DNA from: Varroa destructor
Lineage: Eukaryota > Arthropoda > Arachnida > Mesostigmata > Varroidae
NCBI RefSeq assembly: GCF_002443255.2
Contig: NW_019211460.1
Location: 36,465,498-36,529,497 of the forward strand
Length of the DNA: 64,000 bases
Reading direction: 5' to 3'
The notes beneath the pieces are model-generated. The model saw only the letters and a list, made by a program, of their open reading frames with translations, was not told where the DNA came from and made no database searches. Numbering within the stretch: position 1 is the first letter of the stretch; every line of letters starts with the position of its first letter. Shown here piece by piece: positions 1 to 10,410 of this stretch. The translations under genes were made by a program, and so were the position numbers.

Positions 1-45
1 TAAAGTAAGATAAACATCCAATAAGGAGACAAATATAATAATTAG

Positions 46-914
46 CTTCCTGGGGGTTACCCACGTGGCGAGTTTCAAGCTGCATTGTTATGTGCGGTAA
101 AAATAATTATGTTCGATCCGGGTTCCAGTAATTCATTGGCTATGATTAAAGCACAACGCCAGAGGCTATATCTATTAACAGAGATTGTTAGGATTTTGCA
201 GCAATCTACGGCGAGGACTGATTTTCCAATTGAGATGGAAATTTTCTTTAGATGCTACTAATCTAAATATTTATGAAGTAAGTTGCAAATTTAATTCTTT
301 TCCAGGTAATTCGAGACGGCATTAAAGAAGTTGTAGTGTCTTGGCAGGGCGTGTACAACACTGAACCTTTGTTGACAGGCGGAATGGCTTTAGCATTGTG
401 TTATATTGCGAAAAAGATGGCTCACACAACCCTAGGCAAGCTCCACGGCCGCTTGCTTGTGGTAAGTTCGTCAGGGGAGAGTGCACATCAATACCTTAAT
501 TTTATGAACGTGTTCTTCGCTGCACAGCGCAAGGGGGTTGTCGTTGACTCATGTGTAGTTGAAACTGACTGCGGTTTACTCCAACAAGGAGCCGATATCA
601 CTGGGGGTAGTTATTTAAAAGCCCCATCAATGGCTGGCCTTTTGGAATACCTCCTTTGGGTGTTTCTGCCTTCAAAAGCGCTTCGTTCACGATTGGTTCT
701 GCCTAAACCTGATGTAGTCGACTACCGCACAGCTTGCTTCTGTCACCGCAATCTCGTCGAAGTGGGTTATGTGTGCTCGGTTTGTCTATCAATTTTTTGT
801 GTCTTTGCCCCAATGTGTTCGACATGTCATACTCAATTCAAATTCATGGGATCCCTACCATCCTTGCTCAAAAGGAAGAACAAGAGTAATACTCTGCAAG
901 CGCCGCTTATGTAG
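46..914 (+). CDS. GTF2H3: TFIIH core subunit p34 (GTF2H3/Tfb4), 3' exons, partial
   Basis: Subunit of the TFIIH core, which works in RNA polymerase II initiation and nucleotide excision repair in the nucleus. The terminal exon is 306-914 (203 codons with stop), after an acceptor with a TTTTCCAG tail. It carries family hallmarks seen directly: LNFMNVFFAAQ, LLQQGADITGG, LLEYLLWVFLP, then the Cys-rich C-terminal zinc module (CFCHRN, YVCSVCLSIFC, CSTCH). A probable upstream exon is 46-186, open in one frame and ending YLLTEI. It matches the family's F-x-P...YELLT stretch that precedes VI-x-(D/E)-x-IK, and joins in phase 0 through a 119-nt intron whose donor (GTTAGG) is weak. The N-terminal vWA part lies left of the window. 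Identification of the last exon is near certain; the 46-186 exon is tentative (about 0.55). Confidence 0.95.
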
Positions 915-2185
915 GTACTGTTACTTGGTGCTCCTGAATGCGGCTCGATCAGAAGCAGGGTGCACTAGGATTGACGATTCAAAGAAAACGCTGCAGTGCT
1001 GTTAAAGCTTGTACACAGTTTTACATATAGACATATACAAAAGATAATCACAGAAGCTATTAAAATAAAATACGTAATGTCATCCATTAAATATTGCAAT
1101 ATACATGGATTACGGCGGACTTTTTATATACATATTAGATTAAATAAATGTATTTCGTATTTTTAATCGTAAATTTGTGTTGCATTCGGTAATAAACGTT
1201 TATATCTTGCCTACGTTGTCAAATCATGTTGCTAAATAAAAAGAAATATGAAATTTGCTTTGAGCCCTATACGAAGTTTTTAAAGTTGCTGACTAGTATC
1301 AGTTTTTAAAAATGCTTTTCATTACATGATGATTAAAAAGATAAGAACCTTTCACTTGAATGGGGTTCAAGTTCTAACAGCTGCAAAGACGTCTTCTTTG
1401 ACTCTACTCGTTCATTATAGGAAACAATGATTACACTTGCCAAACATGAAACAATTTTTATATACTCTGCTGGGCGGGCTGCTGCAAGTCTCACTGATCT
1501 TGCTCCGTCAACGGAAAACCATGAATATATTGAGGATGTAATGCGTAGGCAATAATTCTTCAATAAATGCTTTAACATATTTGTCTTTTGAGATGTTCTG
1601 AGTATCCGTCGATATCTTGATAATGACAATTCAACAACATAAAATCTAGAATTGTTTTTCTACGAGAGGGCACGCTACTTGTTAGCTTGAAAAGCTGTTA
1701 GCTACGCGACTTTTAGTGTTTGGTCGGCGGACATGACGAGGGGAATTGATACGGGGAGGGGGCTATGCGCCGCGGCACGCAGTCTGGCGGTTGTAGACCG
1801 CGCCGTGGAGTGGCGTAAGTATTTGGTTGATCTGCTCCGTTCATCGGCGGAGGCCTTTTCTTGTGTCGAGAAGGTTTTTCGATAGCTGACAGATGCCTGA
1901 ACAGAAAGCTATTACCCAGATCGTACATGCCCACAGACATACGCATGTATTGGTTTATACTGGTCCCTGTGGTCCGACTAGTATTCCGCTACCTCGGCTT
2001 ACTTCACAGCGAACGACGGTATTCACTTCGCCTGCTCGGCCCGCAGCATTGAGAACAACAAAGTGGAGGCCCCGCCAGAAGCTGCCGAGGAAAACAACAA
2101 GTTGGCTAAGAACACCAACAACATCAACAACACAGTAGTACTGAACACAGAAAAGAACAGCAATCGCTAAGAGACGAACGAACGG
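915..2185. other. GTF2H3 3' flank, then start of a GC-rich island
   Basis: About 915-1700 is AT-rich 3' UTR and spacer. From about 1720 the base composition changes to GC-rich with many CpG, typical of a promoter and 5' leader. This precedes the signal-peptide exon at 2186. An open stretch at 1421-1555 (+) follows a fair acceptor but has no recognised homology. No TATA box was seen at a convincing distance. Confidence 0.4.
1064..1069 (+). promoter_or_regulatory. Poly(A) signal AATAAA of GTF2H3
   Basis: First canonical AATAAA after the GTF2H3 stop, 150 nt downstream. A second AATAAA lies at 1143-1148. Which one is used cannot be told from sequence. Confidence 0.5.
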
Positions 2186-2278
2186 ATGGGGAAGAAGATC
2201 GACCGACGAAGAAGTAACCTGCTGCTGAGGCTGTTGTTACTGTTGATGGTGCCGCCGCAGACGCGGCCGCCATCCCAG
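2186..2278 (+). CDS. First coding exon with signal peptide, secreted or membrane protein of unknown identity (partial)
   Basis: ATG opens 31 codons, MGKKIDRRRSNLLLRLL and onward, with a basic n-region (KK, RRR), a Leu-rich core of about 11 residues and a polar, Pro-rich end. The exon stops exactly at CAG with a consensus donor GTGAGC, in phase 0. The frame would otherwise close 11 codons later. The exon sits inside a GC-rich island with CAG/GCG triplet runs, as expected for a first exon. I could not find the next exon: no phase-0 acceptor followed by recognisable coding sequence stands out before 29.6 kb, so the gene either has a very long intron or this start is not real. Product unknown. 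Confidence 0.5.
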
Positions 2279-3021
2279 GTGAGCGAAGCAAGCAGTCCAA
2301 TGATCACGTAAACCCCGAGGAACGAACCTCGCTTATGAAGATGGCGGTGTCTACTACGAAGGCAACGGCGGCGGCGCCGCTAGAAGAGCTCATAGCGAGA
2401 GCAACAGCTGAGGTGAACGAGAGGTAGAGGCAGAGCGCAAAAGAAAGGTCGGCGGCGGCAGCAGCAGCAGCGACACTCGTCGTCATTGTCGTAGCCGCAT
2501 GATCTAATATTTTCTTTTTGCCGTTAGCGCGCGGTCGGCTGGCATTGGAGCGCTCTGTTGCTCGACTATACAAAACGCGGCATGTATTCCGCCTCCCTGG
2601 GTAACAACGTTCAGAGTTACGCGTAGCCATCGTTCGCACGAGCCTCTTCGCCACCGTAATATCGACGGGCGACAACCTTACCCGGCCTTGCTACGATAAT
2701 AGCAACCGCGGCATCACAAGTCGCTTTCGGTGGTGTTCAAAAAAGAGCTCAAAAAGGAGAGATCAATAACTAAGTGGTGCGGCCGCTGCCGTGTCCGCAT
2801 GTAACACGTGAAAGGTTTCTCGGCCATCGGCGCTCGGTAGTTGGCAGCCAATGGCCATTGCAACAGCAGCGCCCGTCTAGCAACAAAACAAAACGAAAAC
2901 ACCGACCGCTCTCAACTGAACGCTAAATAAGTCCAAGTATTTGTGGAATTTGTTCCTTTGATGGCCGTTGCGCCTACAGCTTTTGTGACGTTGATGAGGC
3001 CAGCGACGTCCTACGTCTGTG

Positions 3022-3052
<31 letters not shown>

Positions 3053-5800
3053 CTAAGCGTCGTGCTTATGCAGACATTCATGCATAGAATCGTCATATCG
3101 CATTGTATGGCATATATTGATCAACTCTAACGGGCTACAGTCGGGTTTCCCATCAATGACCGAACTAGGAAAAAATTAACTGGAAAACGCCTATTACACT
3201 CGTTTTGGACTTTCGGTAGAAGGGGTTTTAAGTTAATTTTAGCCGGCCACCACGTTTGTGAAACACATCAGAACTTAGAGCAATGCAAGGCTCTCCCTGC
3301 GCGATTAATCTTATTCCGCCGAGATTCTATTCACCAAAAATATGCCCTATGTTCGTCAAGACTTACTTTCTACCAGCCTGGCACTGCGTAATTCGTGCGA
3401 CTGGTAAGTATAAATATCACCATCGCTGCTGTACTATAGCAATTGAAATAAAATTAGGAGTTTGACTCCGAAGTGCTCTTTCATATGAACTTTTCGCGGC
3501 TTCTCATTATACCATCATGCTAATAGGTGAGACCTTTGAATGATGCATGCACCTCTGTATAACATCTCCAAGACTTGAACGAATCACAGTTATTGAGTCT
3601 CATATGTAGCATGCTGTCACGACATCTAGACATTTGTTAAAGTAAAAATATTTCATCAGTACTTCCCACTTGGAAAGCACATGGTGGAGTCAACCCAGCG
3701 GCAACTTTCTTCAATACCTTGTTATTCCGTCTACTATTATTTACATTCCGTTTCAACGACCAAACTCCCCTATGAGTTTTTTTTCAGCCCTTTTGGCGTG
3801 CTGCTAGGCTGTTTTTATACCATTGAGCTGCAGGACCCAATCAGCACTCATAACGTGATCCCGTGCAAACATCGAGAATCGGTATAAGATCAATAATGGA
3901 CGGTGGTGCCTCTTTTTATGTTTTCGTCGATACGGAATATCCTAATAACAGTTAATCCGAACCGAACTGGGTACCTTGGCAGAAGTTAGATCCGACACCG
4001 TTATTAATGCCGCTTGTCCTTTTATGAAATGCAGTGGCCGGTCTGATGATATCGGTCCTACAAACAAGCATCGATCTGATTCGGGACAACAAGCCAACTG
4101 TCCACCGATCAGCAAATACTAAGTAAATTAGCTTTTCTCAGAACTATTACATTTCGGTAGTGGACTGATTACGATTGTGAGTTCAGGCCATCTTTCATAG
4201 CATCTCAACTGAGAGCGCCTGCATAGCTGTTCATATATATATATATATTTAAATGTTCTACGTATGCTATTTTAATTGATCGGTTCATTTGCGTTTCATA
4301 AAATAAAAAAAAATATGTCTGATATATATCTCCGTTTTTTTCTTAAATTTTATGTGCCACTTCGTTCTACGGCACGGGTTCAGGCCACTCGCTTAATATA
4401 AATGTAAAGGACGTGAAAAACTTACAATTTCCATTTCTTTTTTTGTTTTTATTTCTTTTTAAACAGCAATTAAAATTATGGCTTAGCGGTTAAAAACATT
4501 TCATGAGCGCAGCAATCGAAATTAATAATTCGATATTATTGTTTTATATGTCCTCTTTTGAAATTTGGTAATTCCTTCCGTTTTTACCAACTGGACTAAT
4601 ACGGAAATGGTATAGTTTAATGAATTTTGTAACTGGTGGGTAATCGAAACGAGTTGGGACGTTTAGCAATGAATGGCATTACGCATATGATCTGAAAACA
4701 AAAGCTGTCTTCTTGTGATGAGTTCTCAGAATCACTGTTAGCAAGTCAGCTAAGGCGAATCCTTTACGTAGGATATTATTGCGGATAAAAAAACAGCCTC
4801 AAAAATTCATCCGGATCGCTTAATGATTTGCTCAGGTTTGGCAAAAGCTTGGAACCTATTCATTATTTCGTCCTTCACTAAGTTCTTTTATGTTTTTATA
4901 CTTTACACATTTAGGTCGTAAGATAAGTGATGCGGAAGCCAGTTGTGAATTTTTTATCCATATAATTTATTATCAGGCTTTTTTCTCGGCACCTGCCCTA
5001 GCTTCTAGCCAGGTAATTTAGATAGCGTTAGCTAAGAATAAAGTACTCTTGACAATTTTGGTTGACTAAGTATCCGAACCAGGTCTTCCGAACTGATAGG
5101 TAAGGACATAATCGCAACGCTAGTTCGCACAGCATACATGAAGATTTTTCGCTCAACATGTATAACAGACAGCACTATATGTGATTTTATTCTATAGGAT
5201 GAGCAAGCTAAAGAATCAACCCCACAATCTGCAAACATTTATTCTTTTACTCAGCGTTCACAATGTATTGGTCCGTAGACTAGCGGTAGCCATACGTGTT
5301 CAAACTAAATCCTATTCAAGCAATGTCGGAGAGTAATTAACTGTAACTCTATATATTTCGACCTTCGACACGATATGCGTGTTGCGTCCTACCAGGCCGT
5401 TAAACAGTGGTCATACGCAAAACATCCAATGATTACGACAAGCAACAGCCTGTCTATCATTGATCGGCGGGACTCACACTACCTGACCTGAAGGAGCGTT
5501 AAGTAAGCATACAGTTGAAGTTTTTATAAAGATGCTTAAGAAATAAACCACAAAACGAGGCTGAATATATTGATTCGGTTGACCTAATTAGTGAGGAATC
5601 ATCTTCCTGGCTAATTTGGAACGACAATGATACAATGTTATATAGAAATTCTGTTCGTGGTATTAAGACAGCGGGCAATTTGAGCCTTGGTCAAAACCAA
5701 CATTCTTTTGCTCGCTCCGCTGGTCTATTTTTGAATGGCCACACCGGCAGGACCTTCGACAAGAAGCTTAAACGAAAAGAAGACTGTTTAACGCCGTCTC
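2279..5800. other. Probable intron or spacer; GC-rich to 3.0 kb, then AT-rich
   Basis: The island continues to about 2.95 kb with GCG/CAG runs (2445-2471). Open frames on the minus strand here are low-complexity by-products of this composition. An (AC)n microsatellite lies at 3022-3050 and an (AT)n run at 4233-4247. From 3.1 to 5.8 kb I see no credible exon, RNA gene or transposon. Confidence 0.4.
3022..3050. repeat. (AC)n microsatellite
   Basis: Uninterrupted AC dinucleotides, about 14 units, directly after the GC-rich island. Confidence 0.95.
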
Positions 5801-6566
5801 TACCGAGCAGGGCCTAACAGTTATACGGTAGGTGATGATGATGCTAAAGAAGAGGAAGAAGAAGAAGAACAAAGAGGGATGAAGAAAGAAAGAGGAAGCC
5901 GAACGGCCGAGAACCGCACGAAAGAACCGAACAGCCGATGGGGGAAATGCGTGCGACTGCTGCGGCAGCCTAAGGGGCTACAGCAGAAGGAGCCAAACCA
6001 GCGCGTAGCTGCCTACACCGGCTTCTAAATAACAGAGCGTCATGCCTGGGACAACCTTGTCACCCGGTCCACGATAGCCGCTCGTAAAGGACTAACACGC
6101 TCATGATGGCCACTGTGATGATGCCGTTGATACTGATGATACTTAAGCGGAATGCCTGTGCGGCTCAACGCCTCGATTAGGTCTGATGCTGGTAGACGCA
6201 GTGGAGGCTTCCGTCTAGTGCTACGGCATGAACATGAAGGCAACGCACACCGACGCAGTGACTGGCGTCCACAGACTGCGTGGCGTCATCTTCGTCCTCA
6301 CCATAAAACTTCTTCACACAACGATGACCGCTTCAGCGAGCAAAATACTACCTAGGCCTTTCGTCCCCCGTAATCAACATCTATGTACAAGTACGCAGGC
6401 AAGCAACAGGACATTTCAGATGACTATTGAAGGTTCTCAACAAGCCAACAACAGCCCTTTGCCAAAGCTGTCTATGCTCCGTTATCCAGTTTTAGGTAGC
6501 GATAGTGACACTTCACTTAATATTCAAAAGCAAAACGGACTAATAAAGCGAACGCGCATAAAGTAA
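5801..6566. other. Purine-rich and GC-rich patch with a possible small secreted-type frame
   Basis: 5836-5925 is almost pure purine (GAA/GAAG runs) and 5.9-6.35 kb is GC-rich compared with its surroundings. A plus-strand frame at 6228-6566 (112 codons) starts with a hydrophobic stretch (GVIFVLTIKLL) and ends Ser/Asn/Gln-rich. Frames of this length are expected by chance in 64 kb. No splice or poly(A) context supports it, so no gene is called. Confidence 0.3.
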
Positions 6567-9500
6567 ATATTGGACACTAATTATGGAAGAATATATTTAT
6601 TTTATCCAGTTTGATATTTGTAAACATTATCGTTGAACCTATAAATGTCCTATAAATGCCTAAAAAACTGGCCAGACGAAACTCGTGAGCTTTCTTAAGG
6701 TGTGCACATTTTCACAACAAGCCTTAGAAGGCTCCAAGTCAATAGAGACAATATAGTTACGTAGAAATTGAGATGTACTCTTAGTATAAGCGATCTTTTA
6801 ATTTATGTACTTTGTGGACGAATTCGAAATTATGAAATCACAGCACTTTACCCCTTTATCATTTCCGGTTCGTGCGTTCGTTGCCTTAGCGTCCGTTTAC
6901 CTAAATATTGCAACAGCTTTTCAACTGGGCGACCAAGTCTAAATGTAGAATAAGAAATTTACAGCCCAGCTAGTCATTAAGTGCGCTCACTCATCAGACA
7001 CACCAAGTTATCATGTAGAAATATTTTTCAATACAGGACTTTCCGAGTACTCAACGTCTATCTAGAATTTTTGGGATTTCTAAAATCACGAACGTCAAAT
7101 CGAAAAGCTTACCAGCAGTCAACCGCGACAGGAATCCTACAAAATCAACCGCGCGGCGCTTACTTTGATTTTTGTCGGCGATGTTGATGCTATGCATAAT
7201 ATATTCGCATAGCCCTTTGATGAATAAACATAAACCAGTCGAGCGTTGAACTGTGTGTTTGAAAGGCGCCAGTAAACAGGGCGCGCGTAGAAGCTTACGC
7301 ACGATACCGATAACACAGCTCCCCACTCCCTCCGCGTGTTTGATAACGGCAGTACGTCCCACGTGCGCAATCAATCACGAGAGCTGCGGTATCGGTCGCG
7401 CCGTTTGACTGGAGAACGAATTCTGTTTTTCCAGTGGATTGCCTGCACCCGCGCGCAGGGGGGTCAATCCATTTTGACAATCCGCAGGACAGGCGTATTC
7501 CTTCATCTTTTAGCGGCCGTTCCAACACTGCAAAAACTAACCACGACGACACCATCAAGAAAACATTGTATGCCTCAACATAATCAACGGCATAATCAAA
7601 ACGAAAATAGATGGCTGTATGTACGCGTGTGTATGACAAAGGCAAATCGCGTCACTGTGGTAGAGCTTCAGTACAGTTCCTTACTTAGCACATAGAATAT
7701 TTAGATTCAGCGTTCGAGAAGAACATCATTTTGTTAAACTTTCTTCTTTGTCTTAGCTCCTAGTATTGTGCGCTTCACTGTTTTATTATCAATGTAAAAT
7801 CATTTTTTATCTATTGCGCAGAAAGGAAGCCAATTAGAAAAGTCTCAGCATAAAAGTGTTGTGTTTCGTCTTTCGGATACCCCTTCTCTTAGAATACGTA
7901 AGGAATTTAGTACGGCGTTTACTGTGAATACACCCGGAAGCAAAGTTTTGCCTGATCATTTGGCATAATGCTATATAGGCCACGCGGTGTTTTTTTTCTA
8001 CAAATAGAAAAAGAGATGATGTAATTCGGATTTTTGAACCTCAAAAAAGCTCTGCGTGAGACAGCTAGCTGTTTTATTCGCACTTGATTAAACACTTGTT
8101 GAACCTGTTATAGTTTAACCCGTCCCAGAGCTACACTTTCCAAAACACGCCGAGAACAAAAAAGAAGTCATTACATTGACACCCTAAATCACTTTAATGC
8201 AATAATAATGCGACAATAGCATTTTATCAATTTGTAATTACACCGAGAAACTAGAACGGAGTCCAACCTATACGTGCATATACATTGCCCTTAGGTGTGG
8301 CACCTTTGGCAAAGGGCTACGACGCCACACCTAAACGTTACATCGCGGACAACTGACGAATTCGACGGCCTGTCTTCTATTCAGGGCGCGAATAGACGAA
8401 GATAGCTGCTGTCTTGCATTGGACTTGCAACGACAGGTACAGGCCGCTGTTGCGGAACCACTGGAGACAAACGCACGGACTTCATATGTTATAGGTTAGA
8501 GTGACATGATAGATGCGTGTGATTAGGAAAGTATGTCTACAGGCAAGATTTGGCACGGGTTTTCTAGTGTAAAAGATCGGGCGCAAGAACATATTCACGG
8601 AGAATAGGTTGTTTCTGGCAAGCAGGGACCGTTGCAATAGGACAGCTGTTTATTGTGGAAAATAGAGGATTTGTTATGGGGAGTTGCATTATCAATTGCC
8701 GCCCTATGGTAAGTAGTAAAAAACCAATGATCCGGTACTCATACACAGAATATTAGCAGCGTCAGTTCGCTTAAATATGCTGTTAATACGTGTGCTCTTC
8801 GCAAACAACTACGCAGTGTTTAATGAGTCCGGTATGTTAATGCCAATAAATCAATTATACAAGCTTCGGGCAAACCAATAACGATCATCCAAGTGAAGCT
8901 TACTAAATGCGGTACCAGCAGTTTTGCATGGAGTATGCTCGCTTCACGGCATAATCACAATAATAGTTGTAGTACGCATGTATAGGCATATGTTTCCTAT
9001 GTGTGTCATTAGTGGGCCACCTCTGGGGCTCTACGGACTACCGATATAGGTGTCAACACCTTCTCGAAAATAAGTGAGTTATTGTAAGCCCCTTCATTTA
9101 CGAAATAGAGGATTGTTAGAATAGTTCCTTACTTACTCATTGACGGTTTTCTTATCAGGTGGATTAGCTAAACGTATCGTTCATATAGCCCCACCATGGC
9201 CCAAGGACAACGAATAAATAGCTTCGTTAATGAACCTACAGGTATGAGGGCCGCAGCGGTTCAGATCGTTCCTGCTACTGGCAGAAGCGTTCATCACTGA
9301 CAGCAGCGCTATGACGATACAATGGACATGATTTTGGCTGTTAAATGGAAGACGAGTGATAAACATCTTCAACACGTTATTATCACATCATTTTGTATTA
9401 GCTGAACCCATTTTACGTTTTATGTCATACTGTGCAGCAGTTAGTCAGAACTAAACCTTCCTTAAAGGCCAAATGTAAACGTATGCGCGTCGAATTATTA

Positions 9501-10130
9501 GGTCACCTTGTCACACTAGAATAAAACCTCTTAGGACTCCCTTTTTTGTTTTGTGAAAGGAAGCCCACTGACAGCATTGTAAACGCGAAGTAATATAAAA
9601 GTAGACGAAATAAATAGAAAAGTACGAAGCGGGATCTCTAGCAGTTTTATCTCGAATCTCACTGGAAGATAAATAGAGCTTTAAATAGCCGTTGAGTTTG
9701 AACGGCATCTTTGAAGTGTATTTAAAAACAGTGCAGATAATGACATTGGCCTTATCGCACGATAATTATAGTACAATCTTGTTGCAATCCGTATGAAAAC
9801 ACTAACGCGCACACTGAATTCAAAATCAACCCAAAGTGGGCATTTGTTGTAGACGTATGCGTTTAAACAATCGAGTTTGTCAAAGCTTTGTGCGCCTACC
9901 ACAGTGTTACATTTGCATAATACTTACAAAAGCCGAATCGCCGAAAAGGCCAGATGCCGTGGCACGAAATTCGCGACCATGGCAATCAGGGTACGGCAGT
10001 TTCGATTCGTGTAATCTTTTTGTTACCTGTTCAAACCGCAGAAAGAAACGTATTATTCGGTTTGCATTTACAAAGTCGGGCACAGCGCTATTCTTAACTG
10101 GCAATGCACGCGTGTGTGTGTATTTGTTGC
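6567..10130. other. No gene seen; short CpG-rich patch and a nested hairpin
   Basis: Mostly AT-rich. 7250-7500 is CpG-rich and includes an E-box CACGTG; overlapping frames on both strands there look compositional. The hairpin at 8291-8334 is listed separately. No family was recognised in the remaining sequence. Confidence 0.4.
8291..8334. repeat. Nested inverted repeat / stem-loop
   Basis: TTAGGTGTGGC at 8291-8301 is perfectly complementary to GCCACACCTAA at 8324-8334. Inside lies a second hairpin, CCTTT (8303-8307) with AAAGG (8311-8315) around a GGC loop. No coding frame explains it. It could be a small RNA hairpin, a cruciform, or the ends of a tiny nonautonomous element. Confidence 0.7.
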
Positions 10131-10186
10131 CGGCTTTTTAGCAAGGTTTCTAGCAAGTTCTGGGTAACTTGCCTTCCTCCTTTTCT

Positions 10187-10410
10187 CCATCAGCAGATCC
10201 GTCATCATCAGAGACAGAGTTCGCCTTCTCTGATCCTGGTGATGAAAGAGATAGATGATAGGTATTTCTCCTTAAGCGATGTCATCTCGTCCGATGGACG
10301 TGCTACCGAAGGTCTTTTACGGAACCCGCTCTTGCGGTGCTTTTTGTGGATGGCCTGTTAGGCGTTGCACTTCTTCTATTTTATGTAGTTGAGAAGCGAA
10401 TAAGGCGAAA
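10187..10410 (+). pseudogene. Possible decayed membrane-protein exon or retrocopy
   Basis: After a strong pyrimidine tract and CAG acceptor, one frame reads an acidic Ser-rich stretch (ADPSSSETEFAFSDPGDERD) and then meets two adjacent stops (TGA TAG, 10256-10261). A second frame carries DRYFSLSDVISSDGRATEG. The first frame resumes with a membrane-helix-like segment (ALAVLFVDGLLGVALLLFYV) followed by EKRIRR and a stop at 10410. Each piece looks coding-like, but no single frame spans them. I do not recognise the family. Chance is a real alternative. Confidence 0.25.

Noticed and set aside
1421..1555. Plus-strand terminal-exon-like frame (ends EYIEDVMRRQ) after a fair acceptor
   Set aside because: No partner exon upstream after the complete GTF2H3 end, and only 44 codons; could be chance.
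2304..2675. 123-codon minus-strand frame with Ala run
   Set aside because: By-product of the GC-rich triplet-repeat island; Ala run comes from the CAG/GCG repeat read backwards.
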